20,261 nucleotides of DNA from an uncultured Bacteroidota bacterium (GTDB taxonomy: Bacteria > Bacteroidota > Bacteroidia > Chitinophagales > Saprospiraceae). Each line of letters starts with the position of its first letter. Positions within the stretch are counted from its first letter, which is position 1. The position numbers and the translations under genes are program-made. Positions 6,083 to 13,543 of the stretch are shown in pieces. Location of the stretch: NCBI GenBank assembly GCA_937926185.1, contig CALEYM010000448.1:1-20261 (forward strand). The letters run 5' to 3'. The notes under the pieces are model-generated. The model did not search any database and was not told the origin of the DNA. It saw only the letters and a program-made list of their open reading frames with translations.

Positions 6083-7464
6083 TGCCCCATCAGCCATTCT
6101 TTCTCCGTCAAAACGGGCTCCGACGCGATTTGCCGGCGCAACTTATGCGTGTCGCCGGGCGCGCGGCGCAGGAGGGCTTGGGTAAATCGCACAATATTAA
6201 GGTAATTTTCGCGGTGATAGCCCACGGCCCGCTGACGGCGGATATAGTTTTTCATGCTGTGGAGGTGGCTTTCCAGTAGATCGGTTTCGCCTGTTTCGTA
6301 ATAAATTTTCAATTGCAGGGTTTTGGCGTTCAGGCTGTTGATAAAATCTTTGTAATCGGCGCGCTGCAGGTATAAAAGGGCTGCCTTGTAATCCTGCCGG
6401 GTATAAGCCACGCGGGCCATGTTCAGGCTAAACGTTGATTCCCGGAAGCCGCGTTCCAGATAAGATTTATACCGGTGGATAAACTCCTCTGCCCAGGCTA
6501 CTTCCTGAAGGCGAATGGCCACGCCCACAATATTGTGAAAGGCAAAACGCGAGAGCAGTCCGTTTTCAAGCAGGAGTTCGCGATCCAGTGCTTCCCGGTA
6601 AAGTTCGAACGTGATGCGATACCAGGATTTCCCGCCTGTTTCATTGCTTTTTTTAACGCCATAATTGATGGCCAGCAGATACAGCGACCGCAGTTCCTCT
6701 GGCGGGAACCGGTCGGCAAAGTTGGAAAGCGTTTCCCGGAAACGGATAAAATGCGTTTCAGCGGCGGGGTCGGCCAGGAAATGGCAGGCGTGAAAGTAAA
6801 GAGCGATAGCCGGTATGCGCAGTAATTCTTCCGTTTCCACGTGTGCAAAAATAGCGTCGAGCAACCCGAAACGGTACTCGGTTTTGAACACTGCCTGATG
6901 AGATCGGGCCAAACAGACGTGCCGGAGTTTGCGGGCGATATAAGTGGTGTCGAGCAGGTCGGATATTTCCTGCAAATTGAACGCTTCGTAGCGTTTGGCC
7001 GCCGAAGCCGATTGGAACTGCTCCAGTTCGATGCGGTGCAGGTCGTCGAAGTGTTCGGCATGGCGCCAGGCTTGCCGTTCGCGGTCACGGCGCACTTCGC
7101 GCAGGGCGCTTTGGGCGTGTTTGGGCAGGTTGCGTTTGCGATAGGCGCCGGCCAGGCGGATCTTGTTGCGTTCCGGGTCGGCAAATTTCTCCTGGTACAT
7201 CAGGTAGTGCTCCAGTAGTTCAAGCAGGTCGCTGTTGGCCAGCCGGAGTTTCTGATCGTCGTATTCAACACCGGGATATGCCGCTCCGAAAGCCTCCCGC
7301 GGCTTTGGCGTTTTTTCTGTTTCCACGCAATGACGGAGGTAAGTAGCCAAAGCGGTCAGTTGCGCTTTGCGGTTGAAAAACGGCGAACGCGCGAACAGGT
7401 CGAATTCGCGCAGTTCGGATTTGCTCAGGGTGGCAAAGGCTTCCCACAGGAGGGTTTTTTCCAT
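6070..7464 (-). CDS. Unrecognised helical cytoplasmic protein, 464 residues
   Basis: I do not recognise a named family, although the opening (LLWEAFATLSKSELREFDLF, then ARSPFFNRKAQLTALATYLR) resembles hypothetical proteins seen in Saprospiria-type genomes. No signal peptide or membrane segment is present. The sequence is mostly amphipathic helix with many Leu, Arg, Glu, Tyr and Ala residues in the spacing of a TPR-like or other alpha-solenoid. The best TPR-like stretch is STFSLNMARVAYTRQDYKAA followed by LLYLQRADYKDF. This suggests a scaffold or protein-interaction role (inference). The frame extends to a GTG at 7473, but the ATG at 7464 gives a normal start 33 nt downstream of a plausible -7 box. 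The C-terminal codons and stop lie inside an octamer tandem array. It is divergent from the large adhesin gene. Confidence 0.75.
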   Translation of the reverse strand: MEKTLLWEAFATLSKSELREFDLFARSPFFNRKAQLTALATYLRHCVETEKTPKPREAFGAAYPGVEYDDQKLRLANSDLLELLEHYLMYQEKFADPERNKIRLAGAYRKRNLPKHAQSALREVRRDRERQAWRHAEHFDDLHRIELEQFQSASAAKRYEAFNLQEISDLLDTTYIARKLRHVCLARSHQAVFKTEYRFGLLDAIFAHVETEELLRIPAIALYFHACHFLADPAAETHFIRFRETLSNFADRFPPEELRSLYLLAINYGVKKSNETGGKSWYRITFELYREALDRELLLENGLLSRFAFHNIVGVAIRLQEVAWAEEFIHRYKSYLERGFRESTFSLNMARVAYTRQDYKAALLYLQRADYKDFINSLNAKTLQLKIYYETGETDLLESHLHSMKNYIRRQRAVGYHRENYLNIVRFTQALLRRAPGDTHKLRRQIASEPVLTEKEWLMGQISD

Positions 7465-7496
7465 TTTATACACGTTTAACGCGCCTTACCTTTTTA

Positions 7497-7527
7497 CAAA
7501 AATCTGTTTCCACAGATTTAAATCCAA
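7497..7527 (-). promoter_or_regulatory. Promoter with operator-like palindrome for the 464-residue protein
   Basis: On the minus strand TTG (7525-7527), a 20-nt spacer and GATTTTTG (7497-7504; one mismatch to TAnnTTTG) form a candidate promoter. The perfect palindrome AAATCTGT-TTCC-ACAGATTT (7500-7519) fills the spacer and overlaps the -7 box, as a repressor site would (inference). Confidence 0.5.
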
Positions 7528-7618
7528 ATTATCGCTACATTTTTTTAAAATTTAAACTGATTGTCAATTATTTAAAATAAATAAACAAAAAAATACGCTA
7601 CAATTTTAAATTTTTGTC

Positions 7619-7650
7619 TTTGCGCATCGAGCCAGCATCCGGCACATTTG
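7619..7650 (+). promoter_or_regulatory. Candidate promoter of the large adhesin gene
   Basis: TTTG (7619-7622), a 20-nt spacer and CACATTTG (7643-7650; one mismatch in the -7 box) would start transcription about 27 nt before the ATG at 7683. The intergenic region 7465-7682 is markedly AT-rich. Confidence 0.4.
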
Positions 7651-7682
7651 CAGTATCAAATACATTGTGAAAAGTCCCACAC

Positions 7683-10600
7683 ATGAAAAAACACATACTT
7701 GTCGTTTTGTTGCTATTCGCCGGCACCCGCCAGGCGCTTTCCCAATGCACCGCCGGCGCAGGCCCCAACCTGTTGCTGACCTGCTCCACCACAGAGGTCG
7801 TTTTGCAGGGTTCTTCCAATATACCGGGCGCTACATATTCCTGGTCCGGCCCCGGCGGCTTTACCTCCACGGAGCAAAACCCGGCGGTTGTGACCCCCGG
7901 CTCTTATTCGCTCACTATTACCGACCCCTCCGACGGATGTACGGCCACGGCCAGCACTACTGTTCTGCAGGATATCGCGCCGCCCACAGTCAGCGCCACC
8001 GGCGGCATATTAACCTGTGCTATTCCATTTATTAGTCTGAATATCAATACTGTGCCTGATTTTATTCCCTGGTATTGCGATGGGCCGCAAAGCTTTTCGT
8101 ATCCGGCGCAACCCATCGTAACACTTCCGGGGGTCTACCAAATTGTCGCGACCAATCCGGCTAATGGTTGCACGGCAAACATGATGGTTACAATAGCTCA
8201 GGATACAGATGTTCCAATCGCTACTGCCGCGGGTGGAATGATCAGTTGTCAAAGTCCCGCCTTAACGCTAAACGGTACCGGTTCCAGCACCGGCCCGCAG
8301 TTTTCGTATATTTGGGATGCCATCAATGGCAACATTGTTTCCGGGGCGAATACGCTCACCCCCGTGGTAAATGCCGCGGGCATTTACAGACTGACCGTTT
8401 TCAACAATGCCAACGGATGCTCCAGTACCGCGCAGGCCGAGGTGACCGGTGGTTTTACCCAGATCGACCTCACCGCGAGTGGCGGAACAGTCGGCTGCAC
8501 TCCCGCCGACATCACGCTGACAGCGTCTTCCAATGTGGCCGGGGTGACCTTCAACTGGAGCGGGCCCGTTAATTTTAACTCCTTTTTGCAAAATCCTGTA
8601 ATCCTCAATGCCGGGCCTTTAAATGCCGGATTATATACCGTTATAGCCGTTGAACCCGTAAACGGATGCTCTGCCACGGCCACCGCGGAAGTGACTATCG
8701 GGCCCGACGTGCCGCGGGTGGAGGCGATAATAACCACCCCGTCGTGCATCAACGATCCTTCCGGGGCCATCATACTCGCGGCCAGCGGCGGTACGCCGCC
8801 TTATACCTACGCGTGGGCGGGGCCCAATCTTTTTACCAGTACCACGAAGGACATAACAGGCCTGCTCGCCGGGATTTACCAGCTGACCATAACGGATGTC
8901 ACGGGCTGTTCCAATGTTCAGCAATTCACCGTTGCGGAACCGGCGCCGCTTGTTTTGACCCCGGACATTACCCCCGTAAGTTGCAACGGCGGCTCCGACG
9001 GTTCGGTATCGGTGGAGGTTTCAGGTGGCAATGGCCTTGCTTTTGCTTATTTGTGGTCGAACGGGTCAAATGCGAGCGTACTTTTCGGTGTGCCGGCCGG
9101 AACCTTTACCCTGACGGTAACCGACGTCGGCAATTGTACCGCGCTCCTGCAAGTTCAGGTGACCGAACCGGAGCCGCTCACGTCGCCCGGGGTGTTGATC
9201 TGTGAAAACAGCGTCAGCCTTCAGATTGCCGGGGGCGTCCTGCCTTATTTTGTCGTCTGGCGCATAGACAACCCTAACGGCCCTGTCATAGCCACCGGTA
9301 CCAGTCCGACCGGTCTTTTTCCCGGCGGAACGTATTATCCGTCCGTATTGGACGGGAATAATTGCGCTTTCCAACCCGACCCCGTAACCCTGAGCCCCGG
9401 CAACACCCTGCCCTGCACCCGGGTGACGGGGCGGGTGATACTCGACGAAAATCAAAATTGCGCCCCCGATTCGATAGAAACCGGCCTGTCGAACTGGTTC
9501 CTGAAAGCAGAGGGGTCAAACGGCACGTTTTACGGTTTGAGCGACGCTTCCGGGCAATACCACATCAGCCTCTTGCCCGGCGACTATACCGTGACGCTTT
9601 TTCCAAAGGGCGCCCAGGATTCAATTTGCCAAAATAATTTTCCGGTTTCGCTCGTATTTCAGGGCGAAGTCGATACGGTTGATTTTCTGGCCCAGCCAGC
9701 TCATCCCTCCTGCGCGTCTTTAAGCGTCAGTCTTGCATCTTCAGCCCTGCGCCGTTGTTTCAACACCAATTATTATCATATCAATTATTGCAACGACGGC
9801 CCCGGCGCAGCCGAAGATGTTTATGTTGACGTTGCGCTGGACCCGTTGATGACCATTGTGATTACTTCGGCGCCCTATACCGATCTGGGCAACCACCTGT
9901 ACCGCTTTCAGGCCGGCGACATGGCGCCCGGCGATTGCGGCGTTTTCTGGATACGGACCGAACTTTCCTGCGACGCCATCCTGGGACAGACACATTGCGC
10001 CGAGGCGCATATTTACCCCGACACGCCCTGCGATCCCGCCGATTCGCTATGGTCGGGCGCGCTCGTGGAAGTTACTTCTGTGTGCGACGGCGATTCCCTG
10101 GATTTTATCCTGAAAAATACGGGGTTAAATGAAATGGGTCAGGCGCTGGAATACATCGTTATCGAAGACGGCATTATGACCTATCAGGGCATGGCGCCCT
10201 CGCTCGGGGCCGGCGAATCGATGACCGTTAGCGTGCCGGCCAACGGCTCTACCTGGCGCATAGAAGCCAAACAGGAGCCATTGGCGCCGGTACAATCCGA
10301 GCCGGTGTTGTCGGTGGAAGGTTGCACTACGACGGGGTCGTTCAGCACCGGTTTTGTCAATCAATTCCCGGTAAATGACGAGAGTCCTTTTGTCGACATC
10401 CTGTGCAGGGCGAATACCGCTTCCTACGACCCGAATGATAAACAGGGCTTTCCCACGGGTTATGGCGCCAAACGATATATCCGGCCCGGTACGGAGCTGG
10501 AGTACCTGATCCGTTTTCAAAATACCGGCAACGACACGGCTTTCACGGTGGTGATCCGCGACACTCTGTCCGAATGGCTCGATCCGATCACGGTGCAACC

Positions 10601-11123
10601 CGGCGCAAGCAGCCACCCTTATCGTTTCGAACTGACGGGAAGAGGCGTACTGATCTTCGACTTCCAAAACATCCTGCTGCCCGACAGCAACGTGAACGAG
10701 CCGGCTTCCCACGGTTTCGTGCAGTACCGCATCCGCCCGCGCGCCGATGTGCCGCTGGAAACGGATATTTTCAACAGCGCCGCCATTTATTTCGACTTCA
10801 ACGATCCGATCATCACCAATAACACCGTGCACCGCATCGGCGAAAACTTCATCAGCGTCGGCTTCTGGGAACCCCGCAAACCCGCGTATACCGTCAGCGT
10901 ATACCCCCAACCCCTGAGCGATGCTGCATGTATCGAAGTGAAGGGCCCTGCCGGCGCCACCCGCCTGCGCATATTCGACCAAACCGGCCGGCCGGTGCTG
11001 GCGCTCGATGCCGCGGAGCCGCGGTTCCTGTTGCGGCGGGGCGACTTGCCGGCAGGGATGTATTTCTTCCGGGTGGAAATGGATGGAGCAGTGATCGGGA
11101 GCGGGAAGTTGATTGCGCGGTGA
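7683..11123 (+). CDS. Modular Ig-like/SprB-repeat adhesin with T9SS sorting domain
   Basis: A 1146-residue exported surface protein. The signal peptide ends near residue 20 (LSQ). Residues about 21-350 contain four Ig-like modules of 75-85 residues with a recurring pattern: GG near the start, a Cys, YxWxGP-type strand, a GxYxLxxT strand, NGC, and an A-T/V strand. Residues about 353-500 hold two SprB-type repeats (PSCINDPSGAIILAASGGTP and VSCNGGSDGSVSVEVSGGNG). Then comes a GRVILDENQNCAPDSIETGL module resembling SdrD-type B domains (about 550-640), a Cys-rich beta region, a DUF11/DUF7619-like module (SYDPNDKQG, then LEYLIRFQNTGNDTAFTVVI, ending IYFDFNDPIITN, about 912-1050), and a T9SS domain at 1071-1146. 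The sorting motif reads YPQP instead of the common PNP. From the family, roles in adhesion or gliding are likely; the specific role is inference. Confidence 0.9.
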   Translation: MKKHILVVLLLFAGTRQALSQCTAGAGPNLLLTCSTTEVVLQGSSNIPGATYSWSGPGGFTSTEQNPAVVTPGSYSLTITDPSDGCTATASTTVLQDIAPPTVSATGGILTCAIPFISLNINTVPDFIPWYCDGPQSFSYPAQPIVTLPGVYQIVATNPANGCTANMMVTIAQDTDVPIATAAGGMISCQSPALTLNGTGSSTGPQFSYIWDAINGNIVSGANTLTPVVNAAGIYRLTVFNNANGCSSTAQAEVTGGFTQIDLTASGGTVGCTPADITLTASSNVAGVTFNWSGPVNFNSFLQNPVILNAGPLNAGLYTVIAVEPVNGCSATATAEVTIGPDVPRVEAIITTPSCINDPSGAIILAASGGTPPYTYAWAGPNLFTSTTKDITGLLAGIYQLTITDVTGCSNVQQFTVAEPAPLVLTPDITPVSCNGGSDGSVSVEVSGGNGLAFAYLWSNGSNASVLFGVPAGTFTLTVTDVGNCTALLQVQVTEPEPLTSPGVLICENSVSLQIAGGVLPYFVVWRIDNPNGPVIATGTSPTGLFPGGTYYPSVLDGNNCAFQPDPVTLSPGNTLPCTRVTGRVILDENQNCAPDSIETGLSNWFLKAEGSNGTFYGLSDASGQYHISLLPGDYTVTLFPKGAQDSICQNNFPVSLVFQGEVDTVDFLAQPAHPSCASLSVSLASSALRRCFNTNYYHINYCNDGPGAAEDVYVDVALDPLMTIVITSAPYTDLGNHLYRFQAGDMAPGDCGVFWIRTELSCDAILGQTHCAEAHIYPDTPCDPADSLWSGALVEVTSVCDGDSLDFILKNTGLNEMGQALEYIVIEDGIMTYQGMAPSLGAGESMTVSVPANGSTWRIEAKQEPLAPVQSEPVLSVEGCTTTGSFSTGFVNQFPVNDESPFVDILCRANTASYDPNDKQGFPTGYGAKRYIRPGTELEYLIRFQNTGNDTAFTVVIRDTLSEWLDPITVQPGASSHPYRFELTGRGVLIFDFQNILLPDSNVNEPASHGFVQYRIRPRADVPLETDIFNSAAIYFDFNDPIITNNTVHRIGENFISVGFWEPRKPAYTVSVYPQPLSDAACIEVKGPAGATRLRIFDQTGRPVLALDAAEPRFLLRRGDLPAGMYFFRVEMDGAVIGSGKLIAR

Positions 11124-11130
11124 TTTTTGG

Positions 11131-11149
11131 GCGCTTCGGCGCGTTTTTT
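11131..11149 (+). terminator. Short UUCG-tetraloop terminator after the adhesin gene
   Basis: GCGC-TTCG-GCGC (11131-11142) followed by G and T6 (11144-11149). The stem is only 4 bp, but C(UUCG)G is an exceptionally stable loop. It lies 8 nt after the stop codon and before the convergent oxidase gene. Confidence 0.6.
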
Positions 11150-11170
11150 CACCATAGAGGCACGGAGCGT

Positions 11171-12652
11171 TCAGTGATGATGCCCGCGCTGCGCTATTTT
11201 CTTTTCAATCGGCGTATCTTTATCTACTACCTCGAAATGCGCCATCATGCCCGCGGCGGCGTGTTCGAGAATATGGCAGTGATACATCCATTTGCCGGTA
11301 CGTTCGTCGGGCATCCAGGCAATTTTGATGCTGCCTTTGCGGGGCACGTTGTAGGTGTCTTTCCAGGCTTTGAAGGCGGGCGCCTGTCCGTTTTCTTCCA
11401 GCACCTGGAAGAAGAAGCCGTGCAGGTGAAACGGGTGATCGAGCATACTGGGATTGGTGATTTCCCATACCTGTAGTTCGCCCGAGCGGACGGGCTGGTC
11501 GTGGAGGTGCATTTCGTCGTTGATGGTGAAGTCGACGCCGTCTCTCCAGTTTCTTTTGCCGTGCAGTTTGATGTGACGGTTGGCAGGGGCGTTGGGCCCA
11601 GCGAGCGACGGAACAGGCTGAAACGTATCCGGGATGTTGGCTACCGAGGTTTTGGCGGCGCCGGTCCGTACGGTGGCGAACAGTTCCCGTTTCGCTTTAC
11701 CGGCGCCGCGGTCGAAGGGGAGCGATTCGATGCGGACGGTCTCGTTCGCCTCGAAGGGGCCAACGGCCAGGTCGAAACGTTCGCCGGGCGTGATCAGGAG
11801 TTGGGTGTCGATACGCGGCCTTTCAAGCAGTCCGCCGTCGGTACCGATGATTTTAAACGCTTTGCCGCCAAGGTGCAGCAAAAAATAGCGCGCGCTGGAG
11901 GTGTTGACAAAACGCCACCTTTCGGTTTGGCCGGCAGCCATTTCAATGACGGGATTTTCTTTGCCGTTGATGAGCAGGGTTTCGCCTTCACGGCCGTCGT
12001 GCCGTTCCATCCAGCGGGGCAGGAACCAGCCCGGTTTTTTAAACTCGTTTTTCGCAGTGAGTTTCATGTCGTCCACCAGAAAAAGGCGGTCGCCATCGGT
12101 GGCGGGATCGTTTTCGTCTTCCACGATAATGGCTCCGTACAGGCCCCGTTCCATTTGTACGGTTTCGTTGGTATGGGGGTGATACCAATAGGTTCCGGCA
12201 TCGGGGAGCACAAATTTATATTCAAATGTTTCACCCGGCATTACGGCTTTTTGCACTTCTTCGGTGCCGTCCATCTGCGATGGGATGCGCAGGCCATGCC
12301 AGTGGATAGTGGTGGGTTCGGGCAGCGTGTTGGTGAGGCGAACAACCAAGGTGTCGCCTTTCCGGGCTTTCAGCGCCGGGCCGGGTATTTGCCGGTTGTA
12401 ACCCCATGCCTCCACTGTTTTACCCGGGGCGATTTCCCAGGTAAATACGCCGGCAGTGAGGTCGTATCGGACGGTTTTCGCTTCGTCTTGCGTTTTTTTC
12501 GACTGCTTTTGAACGGAAAAATAATGGTTGGTATTGGCAGGTTGTTGCGTTGGAGTGATACCGGTTTTTTTATTTTCCGGGATAAAGGCGGCAGTGATGC
12601 CAAGAGTGCATAAAGCGACTGAAAAGGCAGCGATTTTTTTGAACTTTTTCAT
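11171..12652 (-). CDS. Multicopper oxidase
   Basis: A 493-residue exported copper enzyme that, by family, couples one-electron oxidation of a substrate (possibly Cu(I), organics or metals) to reduction of O2 to water. The N-terminus (MKKFKKIAAFSVALCTLGIT) is a signal peptide or lipid-free anchor with cleavage near residue 22. Three cupredoxin domains are present. All four copper motifs are intact: HWHG (117-120), WYHPH (156-160), HPFHLHG (406-412) and YHCHILEHAAAGM (457-469), with M469 as likely axial type 1 ligand. The protein ends in HHH. There is no long Met-rich insert like that of CueO, so a cuprous-oxidase role is not shown. The frame extends to a TTG at 12682; the ATG at 12652 is preferred because it starts the signal peptide and follows a consensus -7 box. 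It is divergent from a Cys/His-rich secreted protein. Confidence 0.93.
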   Translation of the reverse strand: MKKFKKIAAFSVALCTLGITAAFIPENKKTGITPTQQPANTNHYFSVQKQSKKTQDEAKTVRYDLTAGVFTWEIAPGKTVEAWGYNRQIPGPALKARKGDTLVVRLTNTLPEPTTIHWHGLRIPSQMDGTEEVQKAVMPGETFEYKFVLPDAGTYWYHPHTNETVQMERGLYGAIIVEDENDPATDGDRLFLVDDMKLTAKNEFKKPGWFLPRWMERHDGREGETLLINGKENPVIEMAAGQTERWRFVNTSSARYFLLHLGGKAFKIIGTDGGLLERPRIDTQLLITPGERFDLAVGPFEANETVRIESLPFDRGAGKAKRELFATVRTGAAKTSVANIPDTFQPVPSLAGPNAPANRHIKLHGKRNWRDGVDFTINDEMHLHDQPVRSGELQVWEITNPSMLDHPFHLHGFFFQVLEENGQAPAFKAWKDTYNVPRKGSIKIAWMPDERTGKWMYHCHILEHAAAGMMAHFEVVDKDTPIEKKIAQRGHHH

Positions 12653-12679
12653 CAGGTTGTTTTCATTTTTTTGATGGGA

Positions 12680-12687
12680 CAAAGATA
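12680..12687 (-). promoter_or_regulatory. -7 element of the multicopper oxidase gene, no -33 box
   Basis: TATCTTTG on the minus strand is a full TAnnTTTG match and would start transcription about 22 nt before the ATG at 12652. No TTG occurs 17-23 nt upstream; that place is occupied by GC-rich sequence and then by 21-bp direct repeats, which suggests activator dependence (inference). Confidence 0.55.
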
Positions 12688-12707
12688 TGGCCGGCCCGCG
12701 CGGGGCG

Positions 12708-12749
12708 TGTTACGGGATTTTGGAAGCATGTTACGAAATTTTGGAAAAC
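12708..12749. repeat. Two tandem 21-bp repeats between the oxidase and Cys/His-rich genes
   Basis: Copy 1 (12708-12728) and copy 2 (12729-12749) share TGTTACG at their start and ATTTTGGAA inside, with differences only at the GG/AA positions and the last few bases. The 21-bp period is two helical turns, so both copies face the same side of the DNA. The array ends 20 bp upstream of the oxidase -7 box. Confidence 0.85.
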
Positions 12750-12875
12750 TGATCCGCGACAATAAGCGGCGCGCAATGGTTTATTAAAATCGTGTTAAGA
12801 ATCGCCGGCAAGGGTTTCTTTGTTTCCAATTGCTGCACTAAAGGGAAAATCATTGTTTACCAAAAACTTTTTTCC

Positions 12876-13466
12876 ATGAAAAAGCACTTTATTCTGACTT
12901 CCCTATTTGCGTTCACGGTTATCGTCAACGCTCAGGCGCAAACACTTGTGGCTGCAGAACGACAAACTCCGGGCATTGGATTGGAGAACATCTACCGCAT
13001 GGCGGAGCAGCGATCCGGCGCTTTCAACAGCCGCGGCTATGACCATGGCAGGGATGAACGCGGTGATTGCGACAAATGCCACAAAGGGAAAAAGTCGAAA
13101 AAACACGGCGCTTGCGGCAAACCCGGCAAACACTACGGCAAACACAAACATCGCGGCAACCACTGTGGCTCCTGTCGTAACTCCTGCTGCGAATCCGGAA
13201 GAAACCGCGACTGTAATGACAACGACCGTTGGAGCGAAAGAAACCGGCGTGACCAGCCCGACGACCGTTGGGATGGCCGCAATCGCCGCGACCGGCGCGA
13301 TGACAACAACCGTCGCTTTACTTCAACCCGCGGCGACCGCGACGATCAATACCGCGGTAATTCCAGGTCTTCGCAACGCAAAGCGGCCTCCACCGGTCAG
13401 TCAAAAACCAATCGCCCTGACACAGCGCGGAGAGCCGGCTCGCGGCCGGGGGGAGCGAGGCAATAG
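12876..13466 (+). CDS. Secreted Cys/His-rich, Arg/Asp-rich low-complexity protein
   Basis: A 196-residue exported protein with a signal peptide (MKKHFILTSLFAFTVIVNAQ, cleavage after AQA). I recognise no family. After a short N-terminal part (GIGLENIYRMAEQRSGAF) comes a Cys/His/Lys/Gly-rich block (about residues 60-115) with eight Cys, including CDKC, CGSC and SCC, and several His in KKH, KHYGKHKH and NHC. The remaining third is an Arg/Asp/Asn-rich repeat-like tail (DRWSERNRRD, DDRWDGRNRRDRRDD). The Cys/His block suggests binding of soft metals such as copper or zinc (inference), which fits the divergent multicopper oxidase. The frame is open from 12792, but the ATG at 12876 alone starts a signal peptide. 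Overlapping frames here are also open because of the low complexity, but they lack a signal peptide. Confidence 0.7.
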   Translation: MKKHFILTSLFAFTVIVNAQAQTLVAAERQTPGIGLENIYRMAEQRSGAFNSRGYDHGRDERGDCDKCHKGKKSKKHGACGKPGKHYGKHKHRGNHCGSCRNSCCESGRNRDCNDNDRWSERNRRDQPDDRWDGRNRRDRRDDNNRRFTSTRGDRDDQYRGNSRSSQRKAASTGQSKTNRPDTARRAGSRPGGARQ

Positions 13467-13481
13467 GTCATTTATTCCTTA

Positions 13482-13530
13482 CGTCATCAGGTTATTGTCT
13501 TCCGATAGGTAGCTCAATGACCTGATGACG
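13482..13530. terminator. Hairpin between the convergent Cys/His-rich and lepB genes
   Basis: CGTCATCAGGTTATTG (13482-13497) and CAATGACCTGATGACG (13515-13530) are complementary over 16 bp with a single G-U/T-C difference and a 17-nt loop. There is no strong T-tract. Placed 15 nt after one stop codon and 13 nt from the other, it probably serves as a bidirectional terminator or 3'-end stabiliser. Confidence 0.6.
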
Positions 13531-13538
13531 CAATGACT
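13515..13538. repeat. 8-bp-period array after lepB
   Basis: CAATGACC, TGATGACG and CAATGACT follow one another (13515-13522, 13523-13530, 13531-13538), sharing ATGAC at the same phase. The array begins 5 nt beyond the lepB stop codon and overlaps the right arm of the hairpin. Confidence 0.5.
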
Positions 13539-13543
13539 ATCAT

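Noticed and set aside
10125..10982. 285-codon minus frame inside the adhesin gene
   Set aside because: Antisense to a recognised DUF11/DUF7619-like and T9SS region; no independent support.
11501..12613. 370-codon + frame antisense to the multicopper oxidase
   Set aside because: It lies wholly opposite a gene with intact copper motifs and shows only the composition of an antisense shadow in GC-rich DNA.
12907..13512. Ala/Thr-rich frame overlapping the Cys/His-rich gene
   Set aside because: It is the +1 reading of low-complexity CGN/GAC/AAC codons, lacks a signal peptide and has no start context.
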